From DSUN01 sp035527715 (GTDB lineage Bacteria > Planctomycetota > PUPC01 > DSUN01): a stretch of DNA of 38,518 bases. Made by a program: the position numbers and the translations under genes. Under the pieces are notes generated by a model, which had not been told where the DNA came from, did no database searches, and worked only from the letters and a program-made list of their open reading frames with translations. The stretch lies in assembly GCA_035527715.1 (NCBI GenBank), contig DATKZY010000184.1, forward strand, positions 1 to 38,518, in the 5' to 3' direction. Below, one piece after another: positions 29,152-37,822 of this stretch. Numbering within the stretch: the stretch's first letter is position 1; each line of letters begins with the position of its first letter.

Positions 29152-31737
29152 ATGGACCATCCCGGCGAACGAATCCGCGACATCGCGATCGAAGACGACA
29201 TGCGCGACGCGTATCTGCGCTACGCGATGAGCGTCATCATCGCCCGCGCGCTGCCCGACGTGCGCGACGGCTTGAAGCCCTCGCAGCGCCGCATCCTGGT
29301 GGCGATGCACGACCTCAATCTCGGGCCGCGCACCCACCACCGAAAATGCGCCAAGATCGCCGGCGACACCTCGGGCAACTACCACCCCCACGGCCAGGAG
29401 GTCGTCTACCCCACCCTCGTCCGCATGGGCCAGAGCTTCACCTCGCGCTACCCGATGGTGGACGCCCAGGGCAACTTCGGCTCGCTCGACGGCGACCCGC
29501 CCGCGGCCATGCGATACACCGAGGCACGTCTCAGCGGCGTCGCCATGGAGATGCTGGCCGACATCGAGTACAACACGGTGGACTACGTGCCGAACTACGA
29601 CGAGACGCGCACGGAGCCGACCGTGCTGCCCGGCCGCTTCCCCAACCTGCTGTGCAACGGGGGCACGGGCATCGCCGTGGGCATGGCCACCAGCATCCCG
29701 CCCCACAACCTCGGCGAGATCGTGGATGCCACCGTCCGCCTGATTGACGAGCCGGACGTCTCCATCGGCGAGCTGATCAAGCTGGTGCCCGGCCCCGACT
29801 TCCCCACGGGCGGCATCATCTGCGGGCGGCAGGGCATCCTCAGCGGCTACCGCACCGGCCGCGGGATCATCCAGGTGCGGGCCAAGGCGTTCACCGAGAT
29901 CATCAAGGGCGGCAAGAAGAACATCGTCGTCACCGAAATCCCCTACCAGGTCACCCGCCTGCAGATCAAGGAGAAGATCGCCGCGGCCGTCAACGCCGAC
30001 CTCGTCGAGGGCGTGGCCGACATGCGCGACGAGAGCGGCTCGGCCGGCCAGCGCCTCGTCATCGAGCTCAAGCGCGACGCCGACGAACAGGTCGTCCTCA
30101 ACCAGCTCTACGGGCACACCCCCCTTCAGTCCTCTTTCTCCATCATCATGCTCGCGCTGGTGGACAACCGGCCCCGCACGCTCAACCTCAAGCAGCTCCT
30201 CGAGTGCTTCGTCCATCACCGCATCGAGGTCATCCGCCGCCGCACGCAGTTCCTCCTCGACCGCGCGCTGGCCCGCGCCCACATCATCGAGGGCCTGCGC
30301 ATCGCCCTCGCCCACATCGACGAGATCATCGAGCTGATCAAGAAGGCGCGCGACGTGCCGACCGCCCACCACCAGCTCATGGAGCGCTTCGGCCTCTCCG
30401 ATCGCCAGGCCACGGCCATCCTCGACATGCGCCTCCAGCGCCTCACCGGCCTCGAACGCCACAAGCTCGAGGAAGAGTACCGCCAGCTCCTCGAACAGAT
30501 CGCCGAATACGAGAGCCTCCTCGCCTCCGAGCCCCTCGTCCGCAACCTGATCAAGGAGGAGCTGCTCGACCTCAAGAAGCGCTTCGGCGACAAGCGTCGC
30601 ACGCAGATCAGCAGCGAGGCCGTCGCCTTCGACCGCGAGGACCTCATCGCCGAGGAAATGGTCGCCGTCACCCTCAGCCACGAGGGCTACATCAAGCGCC
30701 TGCCGCTGTCCACCTACCGCAGCCAGGGCCGCGGCGGCAAGGGCATCAAGGGCGCCGACACCAAGGAGGGCGACTTCCTCGAGCACCTCTTCATCGCCTC
30801 CACCCACGACTACCTGCTCTTCTTCACCAGCCAGGGTAAGGTCTACTGGCAGAAGGTCTACGACATCCCCCAGCTCGGCCGCACCTCGAAGGGCCGCGCC
30901 ATCGCCAACGTCCTGTCGCTGGCGGCCGACGAGGCGGTGGCCTCGTGCCTGGCGGTCCGCGACTTCGACGGCCGCCAAGTCGCCTTCGCCACCGAGCGCG
31001 GCATCGTGAAGAGAACGCCCCTCGCCGCCTTCAGCCACCCGATGTCCCGCGGCATCATCGCCATCCACCTCAAGAAGGGCGACCGCCTCATCCGCGCCGG
31101 CCTCACCACGGGCGACGACGAGATCCTCCTGGCCACCCGCGGCGGCTACGCCATCCGCTTTCCAGAGGGCGCCGTGCGGTCCATGGGCCGAAACGCCGCA
31201 GGCGTCAAGGGCATCCGCCTCCGCAAGAGCGACGCCGTGGTCGGCATGGTCGTGGTGGACGACACGGCCACGCTCCTCACCGCGTGCGAAAACGGCTACG
31301 GCAAGCGCACCGAGTTCGCCGAATACCGCCGCACCGGCCGCGGCGGCAAGGGCGTCATCAACATCAAGACCACCGAGCGAAACGGCAAAGTCATCGGCCT
31401 CCTCACTGTCCGCGACGACGACGAGCTGATGATGATCACCGCCCAGGGCCAGGTGGTCCGCACCAAGGTCAGCGAGATCCGCACCATCAGCCGCAACACC
31501 CAAGGCGTCCGGCTCATCAACTGCGAGGAGGGCGACCGCCTGGTCGCCATCGGCCGCGTCGTCGAGGAGGAGGAGGACGACGAGGCCGGCGTCGGCGCCG
31601 CCCCCATCCCGGCCGTCACCACCGCCACCGACGACCTCGAGGGCCAGGAGGAGGCCATCGGCGAGGACATCGAGGTGGAGGAACTCGCTGACGAGGAACC
31701 CGACGAGGACGAAGGGGAGGACTCCGAGGAGGGTTGA
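29152..31737 (+). CDS. gyrA: DNA gyrase subunit A
   Basis: An 861-residue type IIA topoisomerase subunit. The breakage-reunion domain numbers exactly as in E. coli, with catalytic Tyr122 in AMRYTEARL and GNFGSLDGD before it. The C-terminal beta-pinwheel (about 510-810) begins with the GyrA box SQGRGGKG, which supports gyrase rather than topoisomerase IV, and has a second RTGRGGKG blade. The tail is strongly acidic (EEEEDDE to DEGEDSEEG). Quinolone-region positions are atypical: Gln82, Glu83 and Pro87 in HPHGQEVVYP. It works as A2B2 with GyrB, which is not in this window. No clear ribosome binding site precedes the ATG. The acidic tail codes are followed three bases later by the AMMECR1 gene. 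Confidence 0.95.
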   Translation: MDHPGERIRDIAIEDDMRDAYLRYAMSVIIARALPDVRDGLKPSQRRILVAMHDLNLGPRTHHRKCAKIAGDTSGNYHPHGQEVVYPTLVRMGQSFTSRYPMVDAQGNFGSLDGDPPAAMRYTEARLSGVAMEMLADIEYNTVDYVPNYDETRTEPTVLPGRFPNLLCNGGTGIAVGMATSIPPHNLGEIVDATVRLIDEPDVSIGELIKLVPGPDFPTGGIICGRQGILSGYRTGRGIIQVRAKAFTEIIKGGKKNIVVTEIPYQVTRLQIKEKIAAAVNADLVEGVADMRDESGSAGQRLVIELKRDADEQVVLNQLYGHTPLQSSFSIIMLALVDNRPRTLNLKQLLECFVHHRIEVIRRRTQFLLDRALARAHIIEGLRIALAHIDEIIELIKKARDVPTAHHQLMERFGLSDRQATAILDMRLQRLTGLERHKLEEEYRQLLEQIAEYESLLASEPLVRNLIKEELLDLKKRFGDKRRTQISSEAVAFDREDLIAEEMVAVTLSHEGYIKRLPLSTYRSQGRGGKGIKGADTKEGDFLEHLFIASTHDYLLFFTSQGKVYWQKVYDIPQLGRTSKGRAIANVLSLAADEAVASCLAVRDFDGRQVAFATERGIVKRTPLAAFSHPMSRGIIAIHLKKGDRLIRAGLTTGDDEILLATRGGYAIRFPEGAVRSMGRNAAGVKGIRLRKSDAVVGMVVVDDTATLLTACENGYGKRTEFAEYRRTGRGGKGVINIKTTERNGKVIGLLTVRDDDELMMITAQGQVVRTKVSEIRTISRNTQGVRLINCEEGDRLVAIGRVVEEEEDDEAGVGAAPIPAVTTATDDLEGQEEAIGEDIEVEELADEEPDEDEGEDSEEG

Positions 31738-31740
31738 CGG

Positions 31741-32316
31741 ATGGCCAACGAGCTGGGCCCGCAGGCCCGCCAGCGGCTCCTCCGCATCGCCCGGGCGAGC
31801 GTCGAGGCCGCCGTGCGACGCACGCCCTCGCCCCCCGCGCACAGCGACGACCCCGAGCTTCAGGCCCAGCGGGGCTGCTTCGTCACCCTGACGACCGCCG
31901 GCCGCCTCCGCGGCTGCCTCGGCTGCTTCACGACCAGCCGGCCCCTCTGGAAGGCCGTGGCCGAGATGGCCCGCGCCTCCGCCACCGAGGACATGCGCTT
32001 CTTCGGCGCCCAGCTCACCCCCACCGACCTGCCCCACCTGCGCATCGAGATCTCCGTCCTCTCCCCCATGACGAAGATCGCCAACCCCCTCGACATCGAG
32101 CTGGGCGTCCACGGCATCTACGTCGTCGGCAAGGGCGGCTCCGGCACCTACCTGCCCCAGGTCGCCACCGAGCACCACATGTCGAAGGAAGAGTTCCTCT
32201 CCTCCTGCTGCGCCCACAAGGCCGGCCTCCCCCCCGACGCCTGGCGCACCGGCGAGGCCGAGGTCTTCACCTACACCGCCGAAGTCTTCGGGGAAGAAGG
32301 CTCGGACACGGACTGA
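31741..32316 (+). CDS. AMMECR1-domain protein (AmmeMemoRadiSam system protein A)
   Basis: A 191-residue protein with the AMMECR1 fold. The hallmark LRGCLGC motif appears as GRLRGCLGCFTTSRPLW, followed by RFFGAQLTPTDLPHLRIEISVLSPM, GVHGIYVVGKGGSGTYLPQVA, and a CAHKAGLPPDAW C-terminal part. In bacteria it usually accompanies the Memo and radical-SAM partners, but neither is nearby. The start codon is three bases after the gyrA stop, and its GAGGAGG lies in the last gyrA codons, so expression should depend on gyrA. The stop codon falls inside the left arm of the repeat at 32307-32389. The molecular function is unknown. Confidence 0.9.
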   Translation: MANELGPQARQRLLRIARASVEAAVRRTPSPPAHSDDPELQAQRGCFVTLTTAGRLRGCLGCFTTSRPLWKAVAEMARASATEDMRFFGAQLTPTDLPHLRIEISVLSPMTKIANPLDIELGVHGIYVVGKGGSGTYLPQVATEHHMSKEEFLSSCCAHKAGLPPDAWRTGEAEVFTYTAEVFGEEGSDTD

Positions 32317-32389
32317 CACGGACGGACACAGACAAGGCAGGGCAATTGGCCTTTCTTCCCTTGTCCGTGTGTGTCCGTGTCACTCCGTG
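32307..32389. repeat. 31-bp imperfect inverted repeat spanning two convergent stop codons
   Basis: Arms 32307-32337 and 32359-32389 pair at 27 of 31 positions, built from CACGGAC units. The AMMECR1 stop (32314-32316) lies in the left arm. The BNR-protein stop (32380-32382, minus strand) lies at the mirrored place in the right arm. Confidence 0.85.
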
Positions 32390-33786
32390 GTCATCGGCTT
32401 TTCGTTTTCCTCTTTCATCTGCGGCGGCAGGCGGCGGACGTTGCCGGCCTTGTCGCAGAAGTAGAGGCGCGAATCGGACGGCTTGCGGCCGTGGCCGTCG
32501 GCCCAGAAGGCGTAGAAGTCGGGGTGGGCGTTCAGCGGCCGGCGGCAGTAGGTGTGGTTGTAGGGGCTGTCCTTCGTCATCTGCCGCACCCTCTCCCACG
32601 ACTTGCCCCGGTCCTTGCTGGTCCACATGGCGACCTCGCCGCCGGGGTTGAAGGGCTGGGGGCCGGTCTCGCTCGGGCCGATGATCCGCCACGTGCCGTC
32701 GGACTCGATGTGCAGGCAGCCCGTGTCGTAATTGTTGTCCGACGTGATGCTGCCCTGAATGTCCCACTCCTTTCCGGTCCAGCGGGCGGTGGTCCAGGTG
32801 CGGGGGTTGTTCTTGGGCCCGCTCTCGTAGCCCTTGCTCGTGACGTAGAGGATGACGGGATTGCCGCCGGCATCGAAGTTGATGTCCTTCATGTAGACCA
32901 GGAGCTTGTCAGCGGCGTAGTCGTGGACGAGGGCGTCGTTCCCCACGGTCGTGAGCGGGGGCTCGATGGCCTTGCCCTCGACCGTCTTCCAGGTCTTCCC
33001 CATGTCGTCGGTTTCGACGTAGTAGAGGTTCGTGCGCCAGTTGAGTCCGAGCTTGGGCGGGTGGTAGTTGAAGGCGGTGCCGACCTTGCCCTTGTGGGGC
33101 CAGCTCACCTGGTAGTGGCCCTGGGCGATGCCGGCCAGGCGTTGCGGCGGGCTCCAGGTCCGCCCGTCGGGGCTGGCGGACCAGTGGAGCATTCGCCCCC
33201 CGCGGTAAAGCGTGTGGAGGAAGAGAAAGCCCTTCCCCTCGATCCACCACGGTTGGGGATACGAGAAATTCGTCTTCCAGACCAGCTCGAAGGCCGTGAT
33301 GTCGTAGGGCTTCACGCTCTTGTAGATGAAGGAGGGGCGCGACGTGCCGTGGGCGGAGCAGAAGACCCACAGGTGCCCCTCGCCGTCAATCGAGAGCACC
33401 GGGTTGTCGTGCGCGTCGTCGGTCTGCTTGTCGTGCAGGATGCGGGGGCGGGGCACGGTGCCGGTCGCATGGTCGTAGAACGAGACCATTTCCAGGAGAT
33501 TGCGCTTGCCCTTCGACGTGCCGCCGTAGACGAAGAAGGTCTTGTTGACGGCGGGCGCGTAGACGCAGAAGGGGATGTGCTTGGCGCAGTAGGTGCCCAG
33601 CCCGCCGCTGTATTTGTAGACGTATTCGTCCTTCGACGGCTGGTTGTAGTACCAGATGCCCCGATACCCGTCGTCCTTCTGTGGTGTCACCACCTTCTTC
33701 TCCTCGCCTGCAAGAGCCGCGAGGGCCACCGCAGCCCACGCGAGAATCACTCGGACAGCTCGGCTGGCATCGCTATTCATGCCCAT
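32380..33786 (-). CDS. Exported BNR-4 repeat protein (sialidase-like propeller)
   Basis: A 468-residue protein with a signal peptide (MGMNSDASRAVRV then hydrophobic to AALAGEEKK). It continues DDGYRGIWYYNQPSKDEYVYKYSGGLGTYCAKHIPF, typical of BNR-4 members. At least three Asp-box loops are visible: SASPDGRTW, ETDDMGKTW and TSKDRGKSW. Such propellers bind or cleave acidic or uronic glycans; sialidase Arg-triad residues cannot be assigned by eye. The start at 33786 (GGAG six bases ahead) is preferred over the internal ATG at 33780. It is the last gene of the four-gene operon, 17 bases after the four-helix membrane protein. Confidence 0.85.
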   Translation of the reverse strand: MGMNSDASRAVRVILAWAAVALAALAGEEKKVVTPQKDDGYRGIWYYNQPSKDEYVYKYSGGLGTYCAKHIPFCVYAPAVNKTFFVYGGTSKGKRNLLEMVSFYDHATGTVPRPRILHDKQTDDAHDNPVLSIDGEGHLWVFCSAHGTSRPSFIYKSVKPYDITAFELVWKTNFSYPQPWWIEGKGFLFLHTLYRGGRMLHWSASPDGRTWSPPQRLAGIAQGHYQVSWPHKGKVGTAFNYHPPKLGLNWRTNLYYVETDDMGKTWKTVEGKAIEPPLTTVGNDALVHDYAADKLLVYMKDINFDAGGNPVILYVTSKGYESGPKNNPRTWTTARWTGKEWDIQGSITSDNNYDTGCLHIESDGTWRIIGPSETGPQPFNPGGEVAMWTSKDRGKSWERVRQMTKDSPYNHTYCRRPLNAHPDFYAFWADGHGRKPSDSRLYFCDKAGNVRRLPPQMKEENEKPMTTE

Positions 33787-33803
33787 CTTGCGCTCCAATG
33801 CTG

Positions 33804-34313
33804 CTAGGTGTTCGGGCCGGGGACCGAAAGCTCCAGCGTGAACCTGCGGGCGAACCACAGCGGAACGAAGGCGAGGACGCCGAAGGAACAGTCAATGAGT
33901 CGCCAGTAGAACGGGATGCCGCGGATCGGGCCGCACACCATCGCCAGGGGAATCACCAGCGCCGAGGCGATCAGGCCGAAGTGGATCACCCACAGGTTGC
34001 GGACCGGGTCCACCCACGGCCCGACGAAGAGGACGGCCAGGATGATGTGGGCAAACGCCAGCCAGTCCGTCCCGTAGGCCATCCACGGGTAGCGGTAATA
34101 CGTTTCCTGAAGCCCCTCGCGGACTTCGGCGAGCCACCCGACGATGCCTGAGTAGTTGTCGGGGCAAGCACCCCTCGGCACCCCCAGGAGCCGTGTGAGG
34201 AGTTCCAGTTCCCATTCGAGCGGGAAGGCCGTCACGCCGCTCAGCAGCAGGCCGGCCATGACAATCGCGAGGAGTACCCGGATTCGTCGCTTGAGGACCA
34301 AGCCGCGTTCCAT
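33804..34313 (-). CDS. Four-helix membrane protein of unknown function
   Basis: A 169-residue integral membrane protein. Helices lie at about residues 11-30, 85-102, 107-127 and 135-155. The loop between helices 1 and 2 (about 35-80, GACPDNYSGIVGWLAEVREGLQETYYRYPWMAYGTDW) is probably outside and aromatic-rich. I do not recognise the family. The ATG at 34313 follows AGGAGAGG. Gaps of 31 bases to the upstream gene and 17 to the downstream gene place it firmly within the operon, and its neighbours are a glycosidase-like exported protein and a BNR propeller. Confidence 0.78.
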   Translation of the reverse strand: MERGLVLKRRIRVLLAIVMAGLLLSGVTAFPLEWELELLTRLLGVPRGACPDNYSGIVGWLAEVREGLQETYYRYPWMAYGTDWLAFAHIILAVLFVGPWVDPVRNLWVIHFGLIASALVIPLAMVCGPIRGIPFYWRLIDCSFGVLAFVPLWFARRFTLELSVPGPNT

Positions 34314-34344
34314 TGCCTCTCCTCTCAGAATCCCTTCTGGGGCA

Positions 34345-36378
34345 CTACGGTTGGGCTTTGAGCAGCCCTTCCAGGTTGACTTGGCCCTGGATTCGCTCCG
34401 CTGCCCTTCTGCCGGCGTTCTTCACGCGAAGTTCCATTTCCTGCCTGCCAACCTTTCCGTCGAGGATGACGAAGCGCGGGTCGCCCGTGAGGAGGTTGTC
34501 GCGGTAGAAGCGGAGCCATTCGTCCTCGGCCCTGGCGAACGCCCGGCCAATCGCCTCGTGGCTGCCTGGGAGCATCTTCATCCCCGCCGTCCCCTCGTGG
34601 CCGGGCGGATAGACCCAGAAGCCGGCGATAGCGCTCCCCGCGTGCACCGCCTCACGGAACTCCTGCTCGATCCGCTCGGGCCGCTCGCCCGGTGCCCACA
34701 GGAGCGTGATGAACCTGCACTTCCCCAGCAGGGAAAGCATCAGCCGAGCTGCCCGCGGCGGCTCCGTGTAGACCATTCCGCCGAGGAAGTCGAAGACCGG
34801 CCCGAGATGGGCGGAGCCCCTGCTGGCCCCGACCCAGCCGCCGGCGGGAATCTTGTGGCCGTGGGCGATTGCGGCCACCTTCGCGGCCAAGGCGCGGGTG
34901 GCCTCGCAGCGGTACTCCAGCCAGTGCGGGGCCGCACCCCATCCGGCCCGCGTGGCCTCCTCGGGGGCGATGCCTTTCCGGGCGCAGTAGTCCTTGAAGC
35001 CCTTCTCGCAGACAGGGCAGTGGCAGCCGTAGTTCTGAAGCTCGTAGTTGTCGTCCAGGATCAGCCCGTCGAGCTTGTAGTTGTCGAGCAGGTGCCTAAT
35101 CGTCGCCAGGTTGTACTCCTGGCCATCGGGGTTGTTGAAGCACGCCTGCTTTGTGCTCCTCGTGCCGCCTTTCTCGACCACCGCGGCTTCGGGGTGCCGC
35201 TTGAGGGTTGTGCGGCTCTCGAAGTACACGCCCCCGATGACCTCGATGCCCAGCTTGTGGCACTCCTCGACGAACTCCGCAAGGAAGTCGCCCGGGTATT
35301 GCGTCACCGACACGGGGTCGGGCGTGTCCTCGGGCATGCCCCGATAGTAGGCGTGGCCGTTCGGCTCGCGGAGCAGCGGCTGCACCATCGTGGCGTGGAC
35401 GCTCTTGAGCCACGCGGCAAGCTTCTTCGGCGGCCCGCCCCGCGGCAGCGACGCCCAAGGCAGGTGGATGAGCGTCTCGACCCTTCGCGCGGGGGCCAAG
35501 GGCTTGCACGTCACGCCGATCGCGGCCTCCTCGCCCTCGGCGACGTTGCCCACACCGACCCGAATCTTCTGCGATGACCCGAATTGTGAAATCTGGGGAC
35601 TGGCGACGGGCTTGCCATTCAGTCGGACCTCGAGCACCTCGGCACGCGCGGGCAGGGCCACCTCGACAACTCCCGACCATCGGCCGGGGGCCTGTTTCAG
35701 CCGCTCCTCCAGAAGCCAGGTGAGGAGGTCGTCCATCATGACGGGGCCGATCTCGCGGCGGACGAATTGCTTCTCCTTCTCCGGCCCGAAGCCGAGGATG
35801 GTGGTGCGCCCCTTGCCATGCTGGGCGAGGACGCCGAGGACGTTGCCCGCCGCGTCCTTGGCCACAGGGATGCCACCGGGCAGCGGCGTCACGGCCACGA
35901 TCTCCCACGTCTTGCTCGCCGCGTGGCCGATGAGGGTCGGGAACGGCACGTCGAGATCTGCGATGCCCTTCGACAGCGGCGTGTCGGGCAGCAGGCTCAT
36001 CCCGGCGATTCGCACGCTGCGGGTCGAGGCCACGCGGCACACGTCGCGGAGCAGTTCGCCGTTGCCCATTGGCCCGCCCCAACTCCCGTAGAGCGCTCCG
36101 CCGGCCTGGACGAACTTCCTCAGGTTCGCCGCCTGAGCGGGCGTGAAGCTCCGCTTGATACTCGTCGCCACGAGGTCGAACTGCGACAGGGCGGCGGCAT
36201 CCTCGACCGTGTCGGGCTTCGCATACGTTACGTCGAACCCGCGCTCCTGGAGCGCGCCGTAGACGGCCGCGTCCCACCCCCAGAAATTCTCCGGCTCGAC
36301 CACCAGCGCCCGCAGCCCCTCGAACGTCCCGGCATGTGCTGCGCCCGTAGCCACGACCACGGCCATGATCCATCTCAT
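34345..36378 (-). CDS. Exported two-domain protein: GATase-like N-terminus and glycosidase-like barrel
   Basis: A 677-residue protein. Residues 1-17 are a signal peptide (MRWIMAVVVATGAAHAG). About 20-230 look like a class I glutamine-amidotransferase/ThuA-type fold (LRALVVEPENFWG, FDLVATSIKRSFTPAQAANLRKFV, GGALYGSWGGP). A beta-sandwich (about 240-300) joins to a C-terminal TIM-barrel-like part (about 310-620). That part contains DGLILDDNYEL and a Cys cluster NYGCHCPVCEKGFKDYC like those in GH10/GH42-like and related barrels, perhaps a zinc knuckle. The catalytic residues are not certain. The start at 36378 has GAGG eight bases ahead. It is the second gene of the operon. Confidence 0.75.
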   Translation of the reverse strand: MRWIMAVVVATGAAHAGTFEGLRALVVEPENFWGWDAAVYGALQERGFDVTYAKPDTVEDAAALSQFDLVATSIKRSFTPAQAANLRKFVQAGGALYGSWGGPMGNGELLRDVCRVASTRSVRIAGMSLLPDTPLSKGIADLDVPFPTLIGHAASKTWEIVAVTPLPGGIPVAKDAAGNVLGVLAQHGKGRTTILGFGPEKEKQFVRREIGPVMMDDLLTWLLEERLKQAPGRWSGVVEVALPARAEVLEVRLNGKPVASPQISQFGSSQKIRVGVGNVAEGEEAAIGVTCKPLAPARRVETLIHLPWASLPRGGPPKKLAAWLKSVHATMVQPLLREPNGHAYYRGMPEDTPDPVSVTQYPGDFLAEFVEECHKLGIEVIGGVYFESRTTLKRHPEAAVVEKGGTRSTKQACFNNPDGQEYNLATIRHLLDNYKLDGLILDDNYELQNYGCHCPVCEKGFKDYCARKGIAPEEATRAGWGAAPHWLEYRCEATRALAAKVAAIAHGHKIPAGGWVGASRGSAHLGPVFDFLGGMVYTEPPRAARLMLSLLGKCRFITLLWAPGERPERIEQEFREAVHAGSAIAGFWVYPPGHEGTAGMKMLPGSHEAIGRAFARAEDEWLRFYRDNLLTGDPRFVILDGKVGRQEMELRVKNAGRRAAERIQGQVNLEGLLKAQP

Positions 36379-36417
36379 CGGCTTGGCCTCAATCGGGACT
36401 CGCAAATCGGAAATCGT

Positions 36418-37653
36418 TCAGCCCCACATGCGGATCGGCAGGTGGGCGTTCGGGCGCTTGCGCTCGGGCGGCAGCGTGACCTTGAAGAGGCCCACCGGCC
36501 TCGGGCCGCAGCAGTGGCCGAAGAACAGGTCGCCGTGGTGGTCCACCGCCCCACGCGAGACGTATTGCGCGAAGCCGTCGGGCCGCTCCAGCAAGGCGAC
36601 CTCCTCGCGCTCCAGCGTCCCGGGGTTCAGGCGCCACACGACGCCTTCCTGGTCCTTGCGCCCCTCGGGCAGGGGGTTGTGGACGGCGTCGCGCCAGCGG
36701 GAGGCGCCGTAGTAGAGCATGCCGTCGGCGGCAAAGACCAGGCCGCCGCAGTGGTCGAGGCCGGTGCTGTAGGGGATCGTCGTGTCGCGCCGCTGCGTGG
36801 CCGGGCCGAGGTCGTCCACCCGCCCCCACTCGCCCTCCTCGGGCCAGATGCGCATCAGCCAGGGGTTGGCGATCCAGGTGACGGCGTAGATGGCCCTGCC
36901 GTCGGGCGAGGCGACCGCGTCGTAGAAGACGCTGTGCCAGCCGGTCTGGAACTCGGGGTTGTGGGGCAGCACGTAGGGGCTGGCCTCCATCCTGTCCTTC
37001 TCAGGGTCGTAGCGGATGAGGCGGCCGTAGTCGGAGGTCGTCCACACGCGGTGCCTGGCGTCCATGAACAGGGCCTGGGCGTTGACCGAGCCGATGCGGC
37101 CCAGGTCGCGGCGCTGGCGGCGGGCGATGTCGTAGACGAACAAATGGTCGCGCGGATAGCTGAGGGCGTAGAGGAGGCCCCGCTCCTCATCGTGCAGCAG
37201 GCAGCGGCAGCCCTCCTTGGGGATGAGCGTGTCGGACCAGAGCACCGTGTCGCTCTTCGTGTCGAAGGCGAGGAGCGCGGCGCCGCGGAAGCACCTTTCC
37301 GGGTCGTTCCACGACATCCAGGGCGAGTAGGCCGGCCGGTCAATCGGCGGGCCGGACAGGTGGCTGGCCATGAACATCACGCCGTCGCGCATCGAGGGCG
37401 CGAAGCTGTAGTGAATCTTGCACTGCGTCGCACGCCCGCTGTCGTGCGGGTCGTCCGCCATCACGTCCATGTCGAACAGCACGTCAATGCTGTCCGTGGC
37501 CTCGTTGTAGCGCACGGGCTTCACGATTCCGCCTGGCACGCCCTCGCAGCAGGCGGCGGCGTAGATGCGCCCGTCGGGCCCCACGGAGAGCGACCAGCAC
37601 GAGTCGGACACGGGATGGCAGGTGAAGGGGTACCATTTCGTCGCGTAGCCCAT
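36418..37653 (-). CDS. Beta-propeller protein, first gene of a four-gene operon
   Basis: A 411-residue protein without a signal peptide, beginning MGYATKWYPFTCHPVSDSCWSLSVGPDGRIYAAACCEG. Repeated WxVxxDGRLIRY/DGMLYYGA-type strands (GLLYALSYPRDHLFVYDIA, HRVWTTSDYGRLIRYD, DGRAIYAVTWIANPWLM) indicate a six- or seven-bladed propeller of the SMP-30/oligogalacturonate-lyase-like type. Many His and Cys residues (CHPVSDSCW, HDSGRATQCKIHYSF, HCCGPRP) may form a metal site. The enzyme class is not identifiable. The next gene follows after 39 bases. AAGGA lies ten bases before the ATG. Confidence 0.75.
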   Translation of the reverse strand: MGYATKWYPFTCHPVSDSCWSLSVGPDGRIYAAACCEGVPGGIVKPVRYNEATDSIDVLFDMDVMADDPHDSGRATQCKIHYSFAPSMRDGVMFMASHLSGPPIDRPAYSPWMSWNDPERCFRGAALLAFDTKSDTVLWSDTLIPKEGCRCLLHDEERGLLYALSYPRDHLFVYDIARRQRRDLGRIGSVNAQALFMDARHRVWTTSDYGRLIRYDPEKDRMEASPYVLPHNPEFQTGWHSVFYDAVASPDGRAIYAVTWIANPWLMRIWPEEGEWGRVDDLGPATQRRDTTIPYSTGLDHCGGLVFAADGMLYYGASRWRDAVHNPLPEGRKDQEGVVWRLNPGTLEREEVALLERPDGFAQYVSRGAVDHHGDLFFGHCCGPRPVGLFKVTLPPERKRPNAHLPIRMWG

Positions 37654-37710
37654 GCTGGCGGTCCTTTTCGCACGGAGTTCGGTCTCGCAGCAATTGCGCG
37701 AAACGGCGAT

Positions 37711-37739
37711 ACTCTATCGAAAACGCCGCCGCGCTGCAA
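37711..37739 (-). promoter_or_regulatory. Candidate promoter for the four-gene operon
   Basis: On the minus strand TTGCAG (37734-37739), 17-base spacer, TAGAGT (37711-37716), 58 bases before the first gene. Confidence 0.5.
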
Positions 37740-37762
37740 CCGCGGCGTAGCGCTCCGCGCGG

Positions 37763-37790
37763 CTGCATTCCGGCGGTCCCGTGCTATACT
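37763..37790 (+). promoter_or_regulatory. Candidate promoter for the toxin-antitoxin pair
   Basis: CTGCAT (37763-37768), 16-base spacer, TATACT (37785-37790). The -10 is strong and the -35 is weak. Confidence 0.45.
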
Positions 37791-37822
37791 ACAGGTGCAT
37801 GGCGGATTGAAGGAGACGGCTC

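Noticed and set aside
29005..32319. Open frame of 1104 codons antisense to gyrA and its neighbour
   Set aside because: It mirrors strongly biased third positions of the high-GC gyrA frame, has no family match or ribosome binding site, and its composition is Gly/Asp/Val-rich as expected of a shadow.
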